In this document: positions 45,444 through 56,043 of the stretch, piece after piece
Layout: each line of letters opens with the position of its first letter
Position numbering within the stretch: position 1 is the first letter of the stretch
Source of the DNA: Acorus gramineus
Lineage: Eukaryota; Streptophyta; Magnoliopsida; Acorales; Acoraceae
Assembly (NCBI GenBank): GCA_030737835.1
Contig: CM060849.1
Span: 5,890,001-5,954,000, forward strand
DNA length: 64,000 nucleotides
Reading direction: 5' to 3'
Program-made: the position numbers and the translations under genes
Notes under the pieces: model-generated
Told to the model about the DNA's origin: nothing
Database searches by the model: none
What the model saw: the letters and a program-made list of their open reading frames with translations, nothing else

Positions 45444-47678
45444 TTATTCAGTTAAACAATTGTAGACCAAGGTGAAAAGTGGACCCACCCGGAATGGATC
45501 TTATTAATATCTCTCAATTTCAAAGATATCCGGTCCATTTCTGATAGTGAAAAATTATTAAAGAAGTCTTTTAAAAGTTAAAAAAACTCAAATCAATCAC
45601 TTTTTAAAATTATATAAAAAAGTTTTATTTTATAATTTTAAAAATACAAAAGACTAACCTAACTTTATGTAATTAGACCCTTAACATTTTTCATACCTCT
45701 TAACTTTGTTAAAATATTTCATCCTCTTAATTTTATTAATGTATTTCACACATTCTCAAGTAGAACTTTTTTTACTCTAAATTATTTATGATTATATGGA
45801 TTTTGTGAGATATGTGTCAATATAATTTTAGTTTTTTATGATAAACTCCATTAAATGTTGATGTTTCTTTAAAAAAATGAATATGTACTAATGACACTAT
45901 AAAAATATGTGAATACCCAAGGAAAAAAAAGTGAATAAATGTTTAGAATACTAAAATATCATCTGCTGCATTGGGGTATAACACAGATTTAAATTACATA
46001 TTATGATTATACACAATGAAAAATGATAAACAACATCAGGTAAGATATATATAAGAACAATAATGATTCACAGGCCCCATATAGGCCCCATGAGGTAGCA
46101 CAAGTGTTAATGTCTATTTTACCATTTTTTTCTTTTTCAATAATTACTCCTCATAATCAAGGAGTTGATTACAATAGCTGATATGTCATGATTTTTTTAA
46201 TTTATTTGGAGGATTAAATCCCATGATTTTTTGTAATTAACAGTCTTTTCTCTTTTGTTTTATAAGATAAAAGAAATACATAATATGTCTATCTGTCCGT
46301 CTACAGTTTCTTTTTCTTTTCCACCTAAAATAAAATTTGTATTTGGGTAACATTCATTGTTTTGCATTTGTTATATTTTTTTATTATTGAATTTGATGCT
46401 AAATATAAAATTCGATTACTCTTTTACAATATTTTTTTTAAGAACACATAGAACTAGATCAGAAGATTGTTTTGGAGGTTTCTTGAGGATTGATTTGTTT
46501 TTTGAAGGACTGAAAGTTTTTCAAGTATTAGTTTGTTTTTCATATGATTGCAGGTTTTTCAAGTATTAATTTGTTTTCAGAGAACTTTTCAGCCTCCGAT
46601 CAGATCGAAAATCATAATTGAACGATTGGATGTCGTTTCCAATGTTTGTTGATTCAAGTGTGACCTTTTATTTTTTGTTTGTTTTGCATTTGTTACACTT
46701 TTTTTTATTGAATTTGGTGCTAGATTAACAGCCTTAAATCTGGGGCGTTTAATCTTTAAATTATTTGACAATTATATCTTGAAGTCAGTTGCATTGTGGA
46801 ATGTACCTAACTTTTAATTGCTTTATATAAACAAAGTCAGTTACATTTACAAATGCAACTGACTTTTATTGCAATTTATTGTTAAAAATAAGTTACATTT
46901 TTAAAATGTAACTGAAGTTTATTCCGAATTCTAATTTTATACTGTGATTTGTGCTTCATTTTTGCATTTATTGAAGAAAAAAATTGCATCCATCACAAAT
47001 ACTTTGTTTGATGATTGGAATAAAAAAAATTAAAAATTTGGTCTTTTTTGTGTTTTTGATGAAATGGGTTTTTTTGAATGATTTGAATTTTGATTCTGTT
47101 TAATTAATGGTTTCTTTTTTAATTGGTTTTTAACAAGATAAGTTTTTTTAAATGAATTGAATATGTCGATATGTTTTTCGAAAAAGGTGGAGATGGATTT
47201 AATGTGGGAGAAAATCGTGGGTTTTAAATGAGGATAATATTGTATTTTATCTTTTTAACCCTTTTAAAAAGTCAAACAAGCAACTAATGAGATAATGACA
47301 CTTCATGGGGCTTCTAAATTGGGCCTAAATAGTAAGGCCTGTGTAGCAGAACTCATATAAGAAATACACAATATGATATATAATAACAAAACCTCTAAAG
47401 AGATTGTTATTTTGTAGGAAAATTACATAAGAATAAGAATATGTTAGTCTTTTGTGTTTCTAAAATTGTGAAATGAGACTTTTTTTAGGTATAATTTTAA
47501 AAAGTAGTTGATTTGAGTATTTTTAACTTTTAAGAAATTTTTTTATCATTTTCCCTTTCTGATAAGTAGAGGTAATCTATCTAATATTGTGCCCCTTATT
47601 CTTCTAGGACCCGAAAGATTTTTTTTGAGTTTGAATCATCTTGTTATGCAACTTGCACTTAATGTAAGGAAGTATATC
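45444..47678. other. AT-rich intergenic DNA with small inverted motifs
   Basis: No gene is seen. At about 46780-46915 the motif AGTTACATT and its complement alternate; one pair forms the hairpin GTCAGTTACATTT/AAATGCAACTGAC at 46839-46866. At about 46515-46580 the phrase GTTTTTCAAGTATTA is repeated. Confidence 0.5.
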
Positions 47679-48765
47679 TAGTGGCGGAGCCAGGATTTTT
47701 ATAAGGGGGGGGGGGGGGGGGCTTAATATAACTCATATAAATATTTTCTAAAATTAAATCATTATATATATATTTTTTAATTTTAATAGCATAGTTTAAA
47801 AAATGAATATGTATAAAATGAAATAAAGATATTCATATGAAACATATCACTGAGTAATTCTAAAAGATAATTGTCATATTCTAAAATAATATATCAAATT
47901 TCATATTGATGATTCACAAAAAAAAAATTAAATGTAAATCTAATAAACAATGCATACATTTAAATTTGACTTTGAGGAGTTTTCATATTCTGAAAATGTT
48001 GAATGATTTATCATTATTAATTCAACAATCTCAATGAATAAATCAGATACCTAGTGCTTTGTATTTAAGGTGTTTTTTTATATCTTGAATTTTCTTTATA
48101 TTTTAGTGTATCACGGATATTTATTTACGTTATTCGGTGTTGAATTGTTGGATTTTAGTGATATTAATCAATTTATTCGTGCAGTGGTTGATAAAATAAA
48201 TGGAGAGCTTGTATGGATTTTTATTGTAATTACGATATTTTATAGAGTTTTCATTTTCATAAAGGGGTATTTTCATAAAGGGTTATAGAGTTTCCTTGAT
48301 TTTCTGATATTCTAGATACATAAAAAATGGGTTATTGTTATTGTTGTTGAGTTGTGGTGCTCATGACCTATGGCCTATATGTTATGAGTCCTAATAAAAA
48401 AGATCTTAGAAATAAAAAAAAGAGCGTTCATATACTCAGTCCATTTTGCAACCCTAAATACTATATAACGTAGTATATACTACGCTATCATAGTGTATGA
48501 AAATCTATCATAGTCTATAGCGTAAAAAAATTATCATTTTTTCAACGCGAAAAAAACAATACACACCAATGTATCTCAGTATATACTTCATTTCATATAA
48601 CTGTTTACACTTCAATTGGAGAGTATATGATTTTTTTTTAAAAAGAAAACTGATGTGAACTACAATTGGGGTTGTAATTGGGACATGACATAACGTTCTC
48701 CAAAAAAACCAGGGGGGCCCAATGCGGCCCCCCCCCCCCCTCGTCCCTTGGTGGCTTCGCCACTT
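47679..48765. mobile_element. Probable hAT-like element with GTGGCGGAGCCA ends and G/C homopolymers
   Basis: The left end TAGTGGCGGAGCCAGG is followed by about 18 G. The right end is a run of about 14 C, then TCGTCCCTTGGTGGCTTCGCCACT, whose last 14 bases are the inverse of the left end with one mismatch. Possible 8-bp flanks AGTATATC and GGTGTATG agree at 5 of 8. The interior is AT-rich with no transposase. The right quarter (48425-48690) is the inverted copy of 25050-25295. Confidence 0.55.
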
Positions 48766-49683
48766 GGTGTATGCCCTATTAGAAAATTTTTACATATTCG
48801 ATAAATGAATCCATACAATCCATTGTAATATGTATTTCATTTGTTATATAAACAAATATTTCATTAGATGATATATATTATTTTTAAAAAAATAAAATAC
48901 GTGCATGCATTTGGAGGTGTTAATGAGATTTACAAAGTGATTGAAATGCATAAGCCACCTAGGAATTAGACAAAAGAAAATGCTATGTCTAACCCTGTGC
49001 AACCATGTCAGTTTTCTTTTAAAATAAAGAAAAAAATTTATTAACCCCCCACAAACTGATCGATATCCATATAACCGGGGACTTTTTTTTAAAATTCATG
49101 TAACCTACATAGAGTTTATATATGATAGTGTTGATATTTTAATGGGTTTTTTTGGAATGAATGAATGCAGAGCGTTATGTATGAGGGAAAGAGAAGAAGA
49201 ACAGATTGGGTATTTTGGTTTTTCTTTTGTTTATCTAGTGAACCGTAGAAGGTGTTTTAGTTGAATGCAATGGTTTGCTGGAACTTTGAAGGGTTTTGAT
49301 GTGCAAGAGGTGATGGAGGAGAGGGACGGGGAAGGGAGCTGATGGAGGATAGGGACGGGGAAGACAGTGGATTTTGTATTTTGTATGGAGGGGTAAGAAT
49401 TGTAGGGGGTGAATAGTCTATTGCGATTTCATTTTAGGTTAAATTTACAAAATATTCATAATCTATATGGATATCAAACAATTTATAAGGGGTTATATGA
49501 ATTTTTTCTTTAGAAAAATATACATAATAATTTTTTTTAATTTTTTAGTTTCACATATTTTTTAAAAAATATTATTTTATTTAACGTGAAAAAAAAATTA
49601 AAAAAAAAGCGTGATTAGTAACTTAAGATAGATTCTAGATCTAGATATATTCTAGCTGACTGTACTGTACATTATTAAAAAAA
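48766..49683. other. AT-rich intergenic DNA
   Basis: No gene is seen. A short near-duplication GATGGAGGAKAGGGACGGGGAA lies at about 49312-49362. Confidence 0.55.
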
Positions 49684-50022
49684 GGGTCAATTGTGCAAAT
49701 GCCCCTGCAGCCCAGCCTCAATTTTTTCTGTCCCCCCACCTTTTTGAAATTTTTTTTTTACCCCTGGTTGTACATGCTTAATTATTTTCTACCTCTGACC
49801 TGCCACATCACTTATTTGTTCCACTAATACCCTTTCTCTTCCACAATCCCTACCAGCCCCACAAATTCCACTTTGTCCCTTTTTTTTTGAAACCCTCGCC
49901 GATCTCCTCCACCCGACCACAACCGCATCGACCCTTCTCTCCTCCTCCACCGACTTCTCCTCCACCAGGCGAAACCCCAGTCGCTGTTACCCTCGTCGAA
50001 ACCCATCGCTGAAACCCACCCG

Positions 50023-52569
50023 ATGTCTTCGTTACCTATCCATTGTAAATACAGAGAGGATTCATACATTGCAGATGTTGGAGAAGATACTAGGTTTCAA
50101 AGTTTTGTTGGGGAGTTGTGTTCAAGATGGAACTTGGATCCATCTAAAATGGCGATGAAGTACTCCATTCCCGGCTGCGATAAAGAATTAGTGACATTGA
50201 TAGATGATCGTGATATAAAGAAGATGGTTCAGTTACACATTCGCTTTGATGCCCAACTAATACACCTCTTTGTTCAAAATTCCAATGGGTATGCATAATC
50301 ATCTTCAGGATTATCGATTTATGTGAACTTTGCATGATCAAACCTATTAGTTAGTGCATAGAAACTGTAATTGAAAATGGATATGTGGTGCATGTATGTC
50401 TATTTATTATGTAAGTATCAGAAGAATACATTTGTGACATAGCTGTAAACATTGATTCTATAATGGACATTGATATTGTGCATTTGATTCTGTAATGGAC
50501 TTTGATAATTCTGTAAATTAAACCATTGATTCTGTAACTCATTATATATATTCTGTAAATACTCCCAGACCTGAAGTTCACCCCTTTCAATGGAATGGGT
50601 CAAATCACGATGTTAATGAAAACGTTGTCGAAGAAACTCATGATATGTCATTGGTGAACATCCAAAATACAGAGGCTAATGAAGCTCATAGCCTAATGAT
50701 TAGCATGTGGGGGGACCTCATTACGAAGCCTGGCCAAATCTTTCATGATGTAGATCACTTTCGTCGTGACCTTCAGAACTTTTCTATTGCACACGGGTTT
50801 GACTACCATGTCATTAAGAGTGACAGAACCAGAGTGACTGCAAGATGTGCTGCACACAATTGCAGTTGGTGAATTCATGCATCTGTTTTGCAAGCAAAGG
50901 AGGGGGGGTAGTTGTTTAAACTAAAGACTTATATACCGACACATACTTGCGGGGGTGATTTAAGAAGAGCAGGGCATCCGAAGGCTGGCAGTAAATGGAT
51001 TTCTGAACTTGTTAAAGATGATCTTCAAGTTAATCCCTTATTCACTGCAAAGGACATGAGGAACCAACTGAATAGACTGTATGGGATGAATGTTACATAT
51101 GATCGGACATGCATGGAAAGGAGATCGCAAATAATGAATTGCCTGATAATGAATTTTGTTGTTTTGATCAAATGAGATGGTATGCAGAAGCGGTTGAAGC
51201 CAGTAATCCAGGTAGCTCAGTGGTGATCGAAACGGATGCCACACAACGATTCAAATATTTATTCATCTCTTTTCGAGCATGCATCGAAGGTTTTGAGACT
51301 GGATGCAGACCGATGTTGTGTGTTGATGCAACATTTTTGAAGTCTAGATTTCAAGGAATATTGTTGGCCACCTCAGCCTATAATGTTGAAGACAATCTTT
51401 ATCCTGTTGCGTTTGCGGTCGTTGATAATGAGCACTCTGACTCATGGTTGTGGTTCTTTACACACCTGAAGAATGCTCTTACTAGTGAACGTCGAATTAC
51501 ATTTATTTCGGACAGGTTCAAGGGTTTGATTGCTGTCATGAACCAAACCTTTCCAGATTCATATCATTCTTACTGTCTTAGGCATCTGAAAATGAATTTT
51601 AAGAGTACTGTTTTGAAATCATACAACAAAACACGCAAGGAAGTTTTGTCCAGTTTGCTGGATTCTGTTGCATATTCATATACAAGATGTGGATATGAAA
51701 AAGCACTTGAAGATTTGAAAAGAGAGGTGCCTCAAGCTGAGGTGTGGATCGCTGAACATAGTCCCAAGCATTGGTGTAATGCACTATTTCAGGGCGAATG
51801 ATATGGGGTAAGATATCCAGTAGCTTAACTATTTCCACAACTAACGTAATTGTTTATGTAAGTATATTTACAAAACCTGTAACTTGTATAACCTTTTTTG
51901 TTCATTGATTCAGATTATGTATTCCAACCTGGCCGAATCTTTCAACAATTGGATTGTGCAAGATCGTCAGTTGACCATTTTACAAATGATTGATCATATT
52001 TGTATCTAAATTATAGATATAACAGCAAGGAGGAGGATTAAATCCTCAACGTGGTAGACTTTTTTGTGTCCTAGAGTACATAAAAGACTTGAAGCGATTA
52101 ATGAAGAACGAATGGGGATGACTGTCAGAGCATCCGATGGTTTTAAGTTTGAGGTTATGGGTAGTGATATTTCATACTCGATAAATCTAACAGATCAGAC
52201 CTGCCTATGTGAGAAATGGCAGGTAATGAGAATTCCGTGCATGCATGCTTGTACGGTCCTTGTTAGCATCAATGAATCACTGCACACATGGTGTGACCCG
52301 TTCTACACCACTGAAATGTATAGAAAAACCTATGCAGTCAATATCTTTTCGATTCCAAATCTTGGGATGCCAAGACCAGATTTGAATGATATTCTAATAA
52401 AGCCTCCAACGATGAGGAAGCGTGCAGGAAGAAAGAAGAGAAGAATTCCATCCAGAGGTGAGATTGACACATTACCTAATAGGTGATCTTACTGCCGACA
52501 GTTGGGTCACAATCGACAAACATGCGAGAATCCAATGCCTAGTCAGATATCATTTGACTCTCAAGTGTA
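50023..52569 (+). pseudogene. mudrA-like MULE transposase, inactivated
   Basis: Three exons can be traced: 50023-50288, 50569-51807 and 51914-52569. Exon 1 is a PB1-type domain (IHCKYREDSYIADVGEDTRF...). Exon 2 holds the MuDR DNA-binding region (FHDVDHFRRDLQNFSIAHGF, then TCGGDLRRAGHPKAGSKW) and the MULE core with LCVDATFLKSRFQGILL, VVDNEHSDSWLWFF and ISDRFKGL. Exon 3 has the SWIM zinc finger CLCEKWQVMRIPCMHA and a C-terminal CCHC knuckle (YCRQLGHNRQTC). The protein moves the element by cut-and-paste in the nucleus. It is dead: stops at 50870, 51799, about 52006 and about 52486, and frame changes near 50910 and 51105. Exon 1 lies in the terminal inverted repeat. Confidence 0.88.
50382..50594 (+). 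repeat. Inner end of the left terminal inverted repeat
   Basis: This 213-bp block, covering the first intron's second half and the start of exon 2, is nearly identical to the reverse complement of 54503-54713. Similarity stops abruptly after TTCAATGGA at 50594. The whole left arm would be 49684-50594, about 910 bp. Confidence 0.9.
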
Positions 52570-52649
52570 GCATGGGCATTTAAGAAGGTGCAGTCCAGTA
52601 CTACTTGTTGTTTGCAGGTTATTGTTTTGAATTATGTCTGTTAGGTAAT

Positions 52650-52760
52650 TGGTTTTTATAAGTTCATTAGTATATCCTGTAAACAACACATAATTTTTTG
52701 TAAGTTCATCTGAATATCTTGTAACCAGCATATAATTTTTTGTAAGTTCATAAAAATGAC
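52650..52760. repeat. Short tandem repeat between the convergent MULE genes
   Basis: CATATAATTTTTTGTAAGTTCAT and flanking TGAATATCTTGTAACCAG recur about twice at a period of about 55 bp. The stretch 52570-53097 otherwise holds no gene and must contain both 3' ends. Confidence 0.55.
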
Positions 52761-53097
52761 TTCTTCTAGGATATTTTACTGTAAGTGCCCATGTAGTTCT
52801 GTCCAATATCGTAACTTACATAAATAAATACATAAAGCAATATTTTATTTTCTGCAACATTCACAAAAGTAACATCTAAGTATTTTCTGTAAGTGCTAAC
52901 ATATTGTCTATAACTTGGATAACAGAAACTGTAAATCATGCAAAAATATCTATAAGTTACTGAATAGAAAATGAAATTTCTGTTTTGAAATTAGAATAAC
53001 ACATGAAAACATGAATATTTTAAAAGCACATGAAAGAACTTGAAATAACACATGAAAATATTTGAGCACAACAGTCACATGAAAGCACTTGAATGAT

Positions 53098-54528
53098 TCA
53101 ATTGTTTGCATTTGTACGTTCTTTTCCTAGCCTAATGAATTGGGCTGCTGTCTCCCCCCGGATTCTCTTCATGTCCCTTTGGCTGAAGTTGAATCCATTG
53201 TGATCCCTTCGAGACAAGTAATCCGTGTACTTCACTACGAAGAAAGCGTAGTCCAAGCTACATTAGACAAATACACAAAGAACTCAATACTAACAAGTGG
53301 GTAAGAAAAATAATATAACAACCACACATACCTGTTTTCCTATTTCGGGTAGTCCATTTGCCATTCCACATCCCAATTTGCAATATCAAGCTCTTTGATG
53401 TTGTTGGCAAAGTAGTCCTTCATCCATTCTACCCATTCATGTACATCTTTCTTGTAACGAACCGGGGATAATGAGTTGTACGACTTGAAGCACTCATCCA
53501 TGAAGTCCAATACTAATAAATGCCAATGGTGATCAGTATTGAGGATAATAAAATATTTATCGACCTCCATAATCACTTCATTGGTTCATTCTGTCATGTA
53601 ATGGGACAGTTTAGTCATTCGCTCTGCCTCGGAAGCTTTCTTAGTGAGTGCCTGAAAATTGAAGTTGAGACAAATTTAATAGATTATGTAACAAGTGCAT
53701 CTATATCTAACTAAAAACTAATTACCTGTGCAAAATGTTTCCCGAATAAGCGTGCCCGATGGACTTCGGGGTTGTCCTGAATCCTCACTTTTATTAAGTC
53801 GAAGTACGCATCGATAACGTACCCCTCAGTCATTCTACCTTCAAAGAGCATGTCGTGTATATGAATCCCGAGACTTCTGTTCCACACTGAGTTCTCAATA
53901 CAACTTCATTTGTGATGGGCGAAGTTAGAAATCTTTCAATTTCTGAATTGCCATCTTCCGATAACAGATCATGTCCATCATACTCTCGGCTCGCTTCAAT
54001 GAACCCAGACACACCAAGTGCAATAGAATCACTTTCTTGTAGGGAATCCTCATCAATATTGTACACAACCTATATAGAAGAATATACAGAAACATATAAA
54101 CCATATACAGAAACATATATAGAATTTACAGGAAATACCTACACTTGGCTATCTTCCGCTTGGTTGTCATTCACAATCTACATACATTATTTACAGAAAA
54201 TTGAATGAAAATACACATGCAAACATAATTAAATAATTCAAATAAAACAAGTGATAGATGACTTACATGTAACTCTAGCACCTGGCTCTCCTCCTCCACC
54301 CTCCCCTGCTCCTCCTTGTTCTCCTCCCCCTTGCCCTCTCCCTCCACCTTGTCCCCCTCCCTCTCCCCCCTTTCCTCCTCCTCCTTGTCTTTCTTCTCCT
54401 CCTTGTTGTCTTCTTTCTTCTCCTCCTCCTCCTTCGCTGCCTTCTCCTCCTCCTTCGCTGCCTTCTCCTCCTCCTCTTTCTCTTGTTTCTCCTTCTCCTC
54501 CTTCCATTGAAAGGGGCGAACTTCAGGT
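53098..54528 (-). pseudogene. Ulp1-type (C48) cysteine protease of the MULE, inactivated
   Basis: Exons on the minus strand: 54528-54267, 54177-54139, 54069-53726, 53651-53332, 53257-53098; the first exon lies beyond the gypsy insertion. The 5' exon shares PEVRPFQW with the transposase gene because it starts in the inverted repeat, then becomes a long Lys/Glu tract. The catalytic part begins near GYVIDAYFDLIKVRIQD and has the His region DHHWHLLVLDF and YNSL. The usual Gln codon before the active site is TAG, and the catalytic Cys position reads Tyr (LDYAFFVVKYTDY). Another TGA lies before TNEV, and a frameshift near 53890. Ulp1 proteases cut SUMO from proteins; the role in MULEs is not known. 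This copy cannot be a protease. Confidence 0.82.
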
Positions 54529-54713
54529 CTGGGAGTATTTACAGAATATATCATGAGTTACAGAGTTAATGTTTTCATTTACAGAATTATCAAAGTCCAT
54601 TATAGAATCAAATGCACAATATCAGTGTCCATTACAGAATCAATATTTATAGCTATGTCACAAATGTATTCTTCTGATACTTACATAATAAACAGACATA
54701 CATGCACCACATG
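54503..54713 (-). repeat. Inner end of the right terminal inverted repeat
   Basis: Reverse complement of 50382-50594 with few differences. It is cut at 54713 by the gypsy LTR. The final ACATG (54709-54713) is the expected 5-bp target duplication, whose partner should lie near 65.16 kb. Confidence 0.9.
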
Positions 54714-54979
54714 TGTTATATATGTGTCACTTTTTATCCTATTGGTCACATTTGGGTCATTTCTGGCCACTTTCTAATTTTTCTTTTTTCGATCGGAGTC
54801 GCTAAAATTTTAGTTTTTAACTATCTACGTGAGTTTGAGTACTCTGATTAAAAATCTAGCTGCATATTATGGGTCCTGATACCATTTGGTACTGCCCACA
54901 TGAATTTCATTGAGTTGTGGTTACGTTTTAGAAATTTATGCAGTTCTGAATCGTATCCGGGTTTTGATCGATATTGAAT

Positions 54980-55085
54980 TGTCAAATGATGACTTGGACC
55001 AAGTCAATGAAGACCTTGACTAGTCAAAGATGAATTTTGACTAGTCAAGGGGTTTTGTTTGGTAGCTTGGATAGGTTGACTCAAG
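54980..55085 (+). promoter_or_regulatory. W-box-like TTGAC palindromes in U3
   Basis: CTTGGACCAAGTCAA, CCTTGACTAGTCAA, TTTTGACTAGTCAAGG and GGTTGACTCAAGTCAA follow each other within about 100 bp. Each contains TTGAC or its complement GTCAA, the WRKY core. The cluster is repeated in the 3' LTR at 62665-62765. Confidence 0.45.
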
Positions 55086-55501
55086 TCAAACCCCCCCACC
55101 AACCGCCTTTTTGAGAAATTATGACTCTCTCTCTCTTTTTCTCTCCCTCTCTCTCCAACCCTTAGAGGAAAAAAAAAAGAGAGAGTCATCCGACCCTTCT
55201 TTTCTTCTTCTTTTGTTGTTGTTGCTCCCTTTGTGTTCCCTTTTGTTTGTGTGAGAAGGAAGGGAAGAAGAAGAAGAAGCACAAGAAGGAAGTGCAAGAA
55301 AGAAAGGTGTGTGTGTGTTGTTGTAGTTGTCCCTTTCTCTCTTTCTTTCTCTCTAGCTTTTCCCCTCTCATGCTCCCCTTTTGCCCCTGATTTTTTCAGC
55401 CAAGTAAGGCTGAGGAGGTGGTGGTGTTGGTGGTGGCGCTTGCGGTGGTTTTGGTGCGCCAAGAGCACCCGAATTCCTTCCCTTTTCTTTCTCCTCCTTT
55501 G

Positions 55502-56043
55502 GTAAGCTCTCCTCCTCCCTTATCTATGTTTTAATGGTTGTTAGGGCTGTTAGGGTGATCATGCATGCCATGCATGTGGGTTTGGGTGTGTGAGAGGGCT
55601 GTGTAGGGGGTGGGAGAGGTTTGGGCGCGCGCAGAGGGGTGCTGGCGCGCGCAGTCTGGGGCGCTGGCGGGCGCACGCGCGTACGCGCAGGCGCAGGAAT
55701 GTGTGCGCGAGGAGCTGGGCGGGCGCGTAGTGCGCGCGAGTGCGTGCAGGCGGGACGCGCAGTGCGCGCGCGTGGCAGCGCGTCTGGACGCGCGGATGGG
55801 CGCCCGACAATGCGCCAGGGGGCGCGTGCGTGCGTGCTTCTGCGTGCGTACCCGTGCGGGGGCCATGCGTGTTGCGCCCGAGGGTTCGAGAAGGTGTCGG
55901 GGCACTCGGACTTGCGCGCGTACGTGTGTACTCGCATGCGTGCGAGCCCGTATGCGTGCTTGTCCAAGTCTTTGTCATTTCTAGTAAATTCCTTGTATAT
56001 TTATGTAGTTATACTCACCATATTGAATGCCCTTGTCTTGCAG
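55502..56043 (+). promoter_or_regulatory. Candidate LTR intron, 5' LTR copy
   Basis: TTTG/GTAAGC at 55502 and TCTTGCAG/ATCTTGG ending at 56043 bracket a GCGCGC-rich island. In the 3' LTR the equivalent is 63189-63667, with TAG instead of CAG at the acceptor, which still obeys the AG rule. Confidence 0.45.

Larger units (their letters stand above)
49684..54713. mobile_element. Ulp1-carrying Mutator-like element, right arm cut by a gypsy insertion
   Basis: The left end GGGTCAATTGTGCAAATGCC is a typical plant MULE terminus, with TTAAAAAAA as candidate left target duplication (49675-49683). Inside are a mudrA-like pseudogene (+) and a Ulp1-type pseudogene (-). The sequence 50382-50594 is repeated in inverse orientation at 54503-54713, ending exactly at the gypsy LTR start. 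The element therefore continues beyond the retrotransposon, outside the window. This gene pairing is known from the Kaonashi-type MULEs of plants. Confidence 0.85.
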
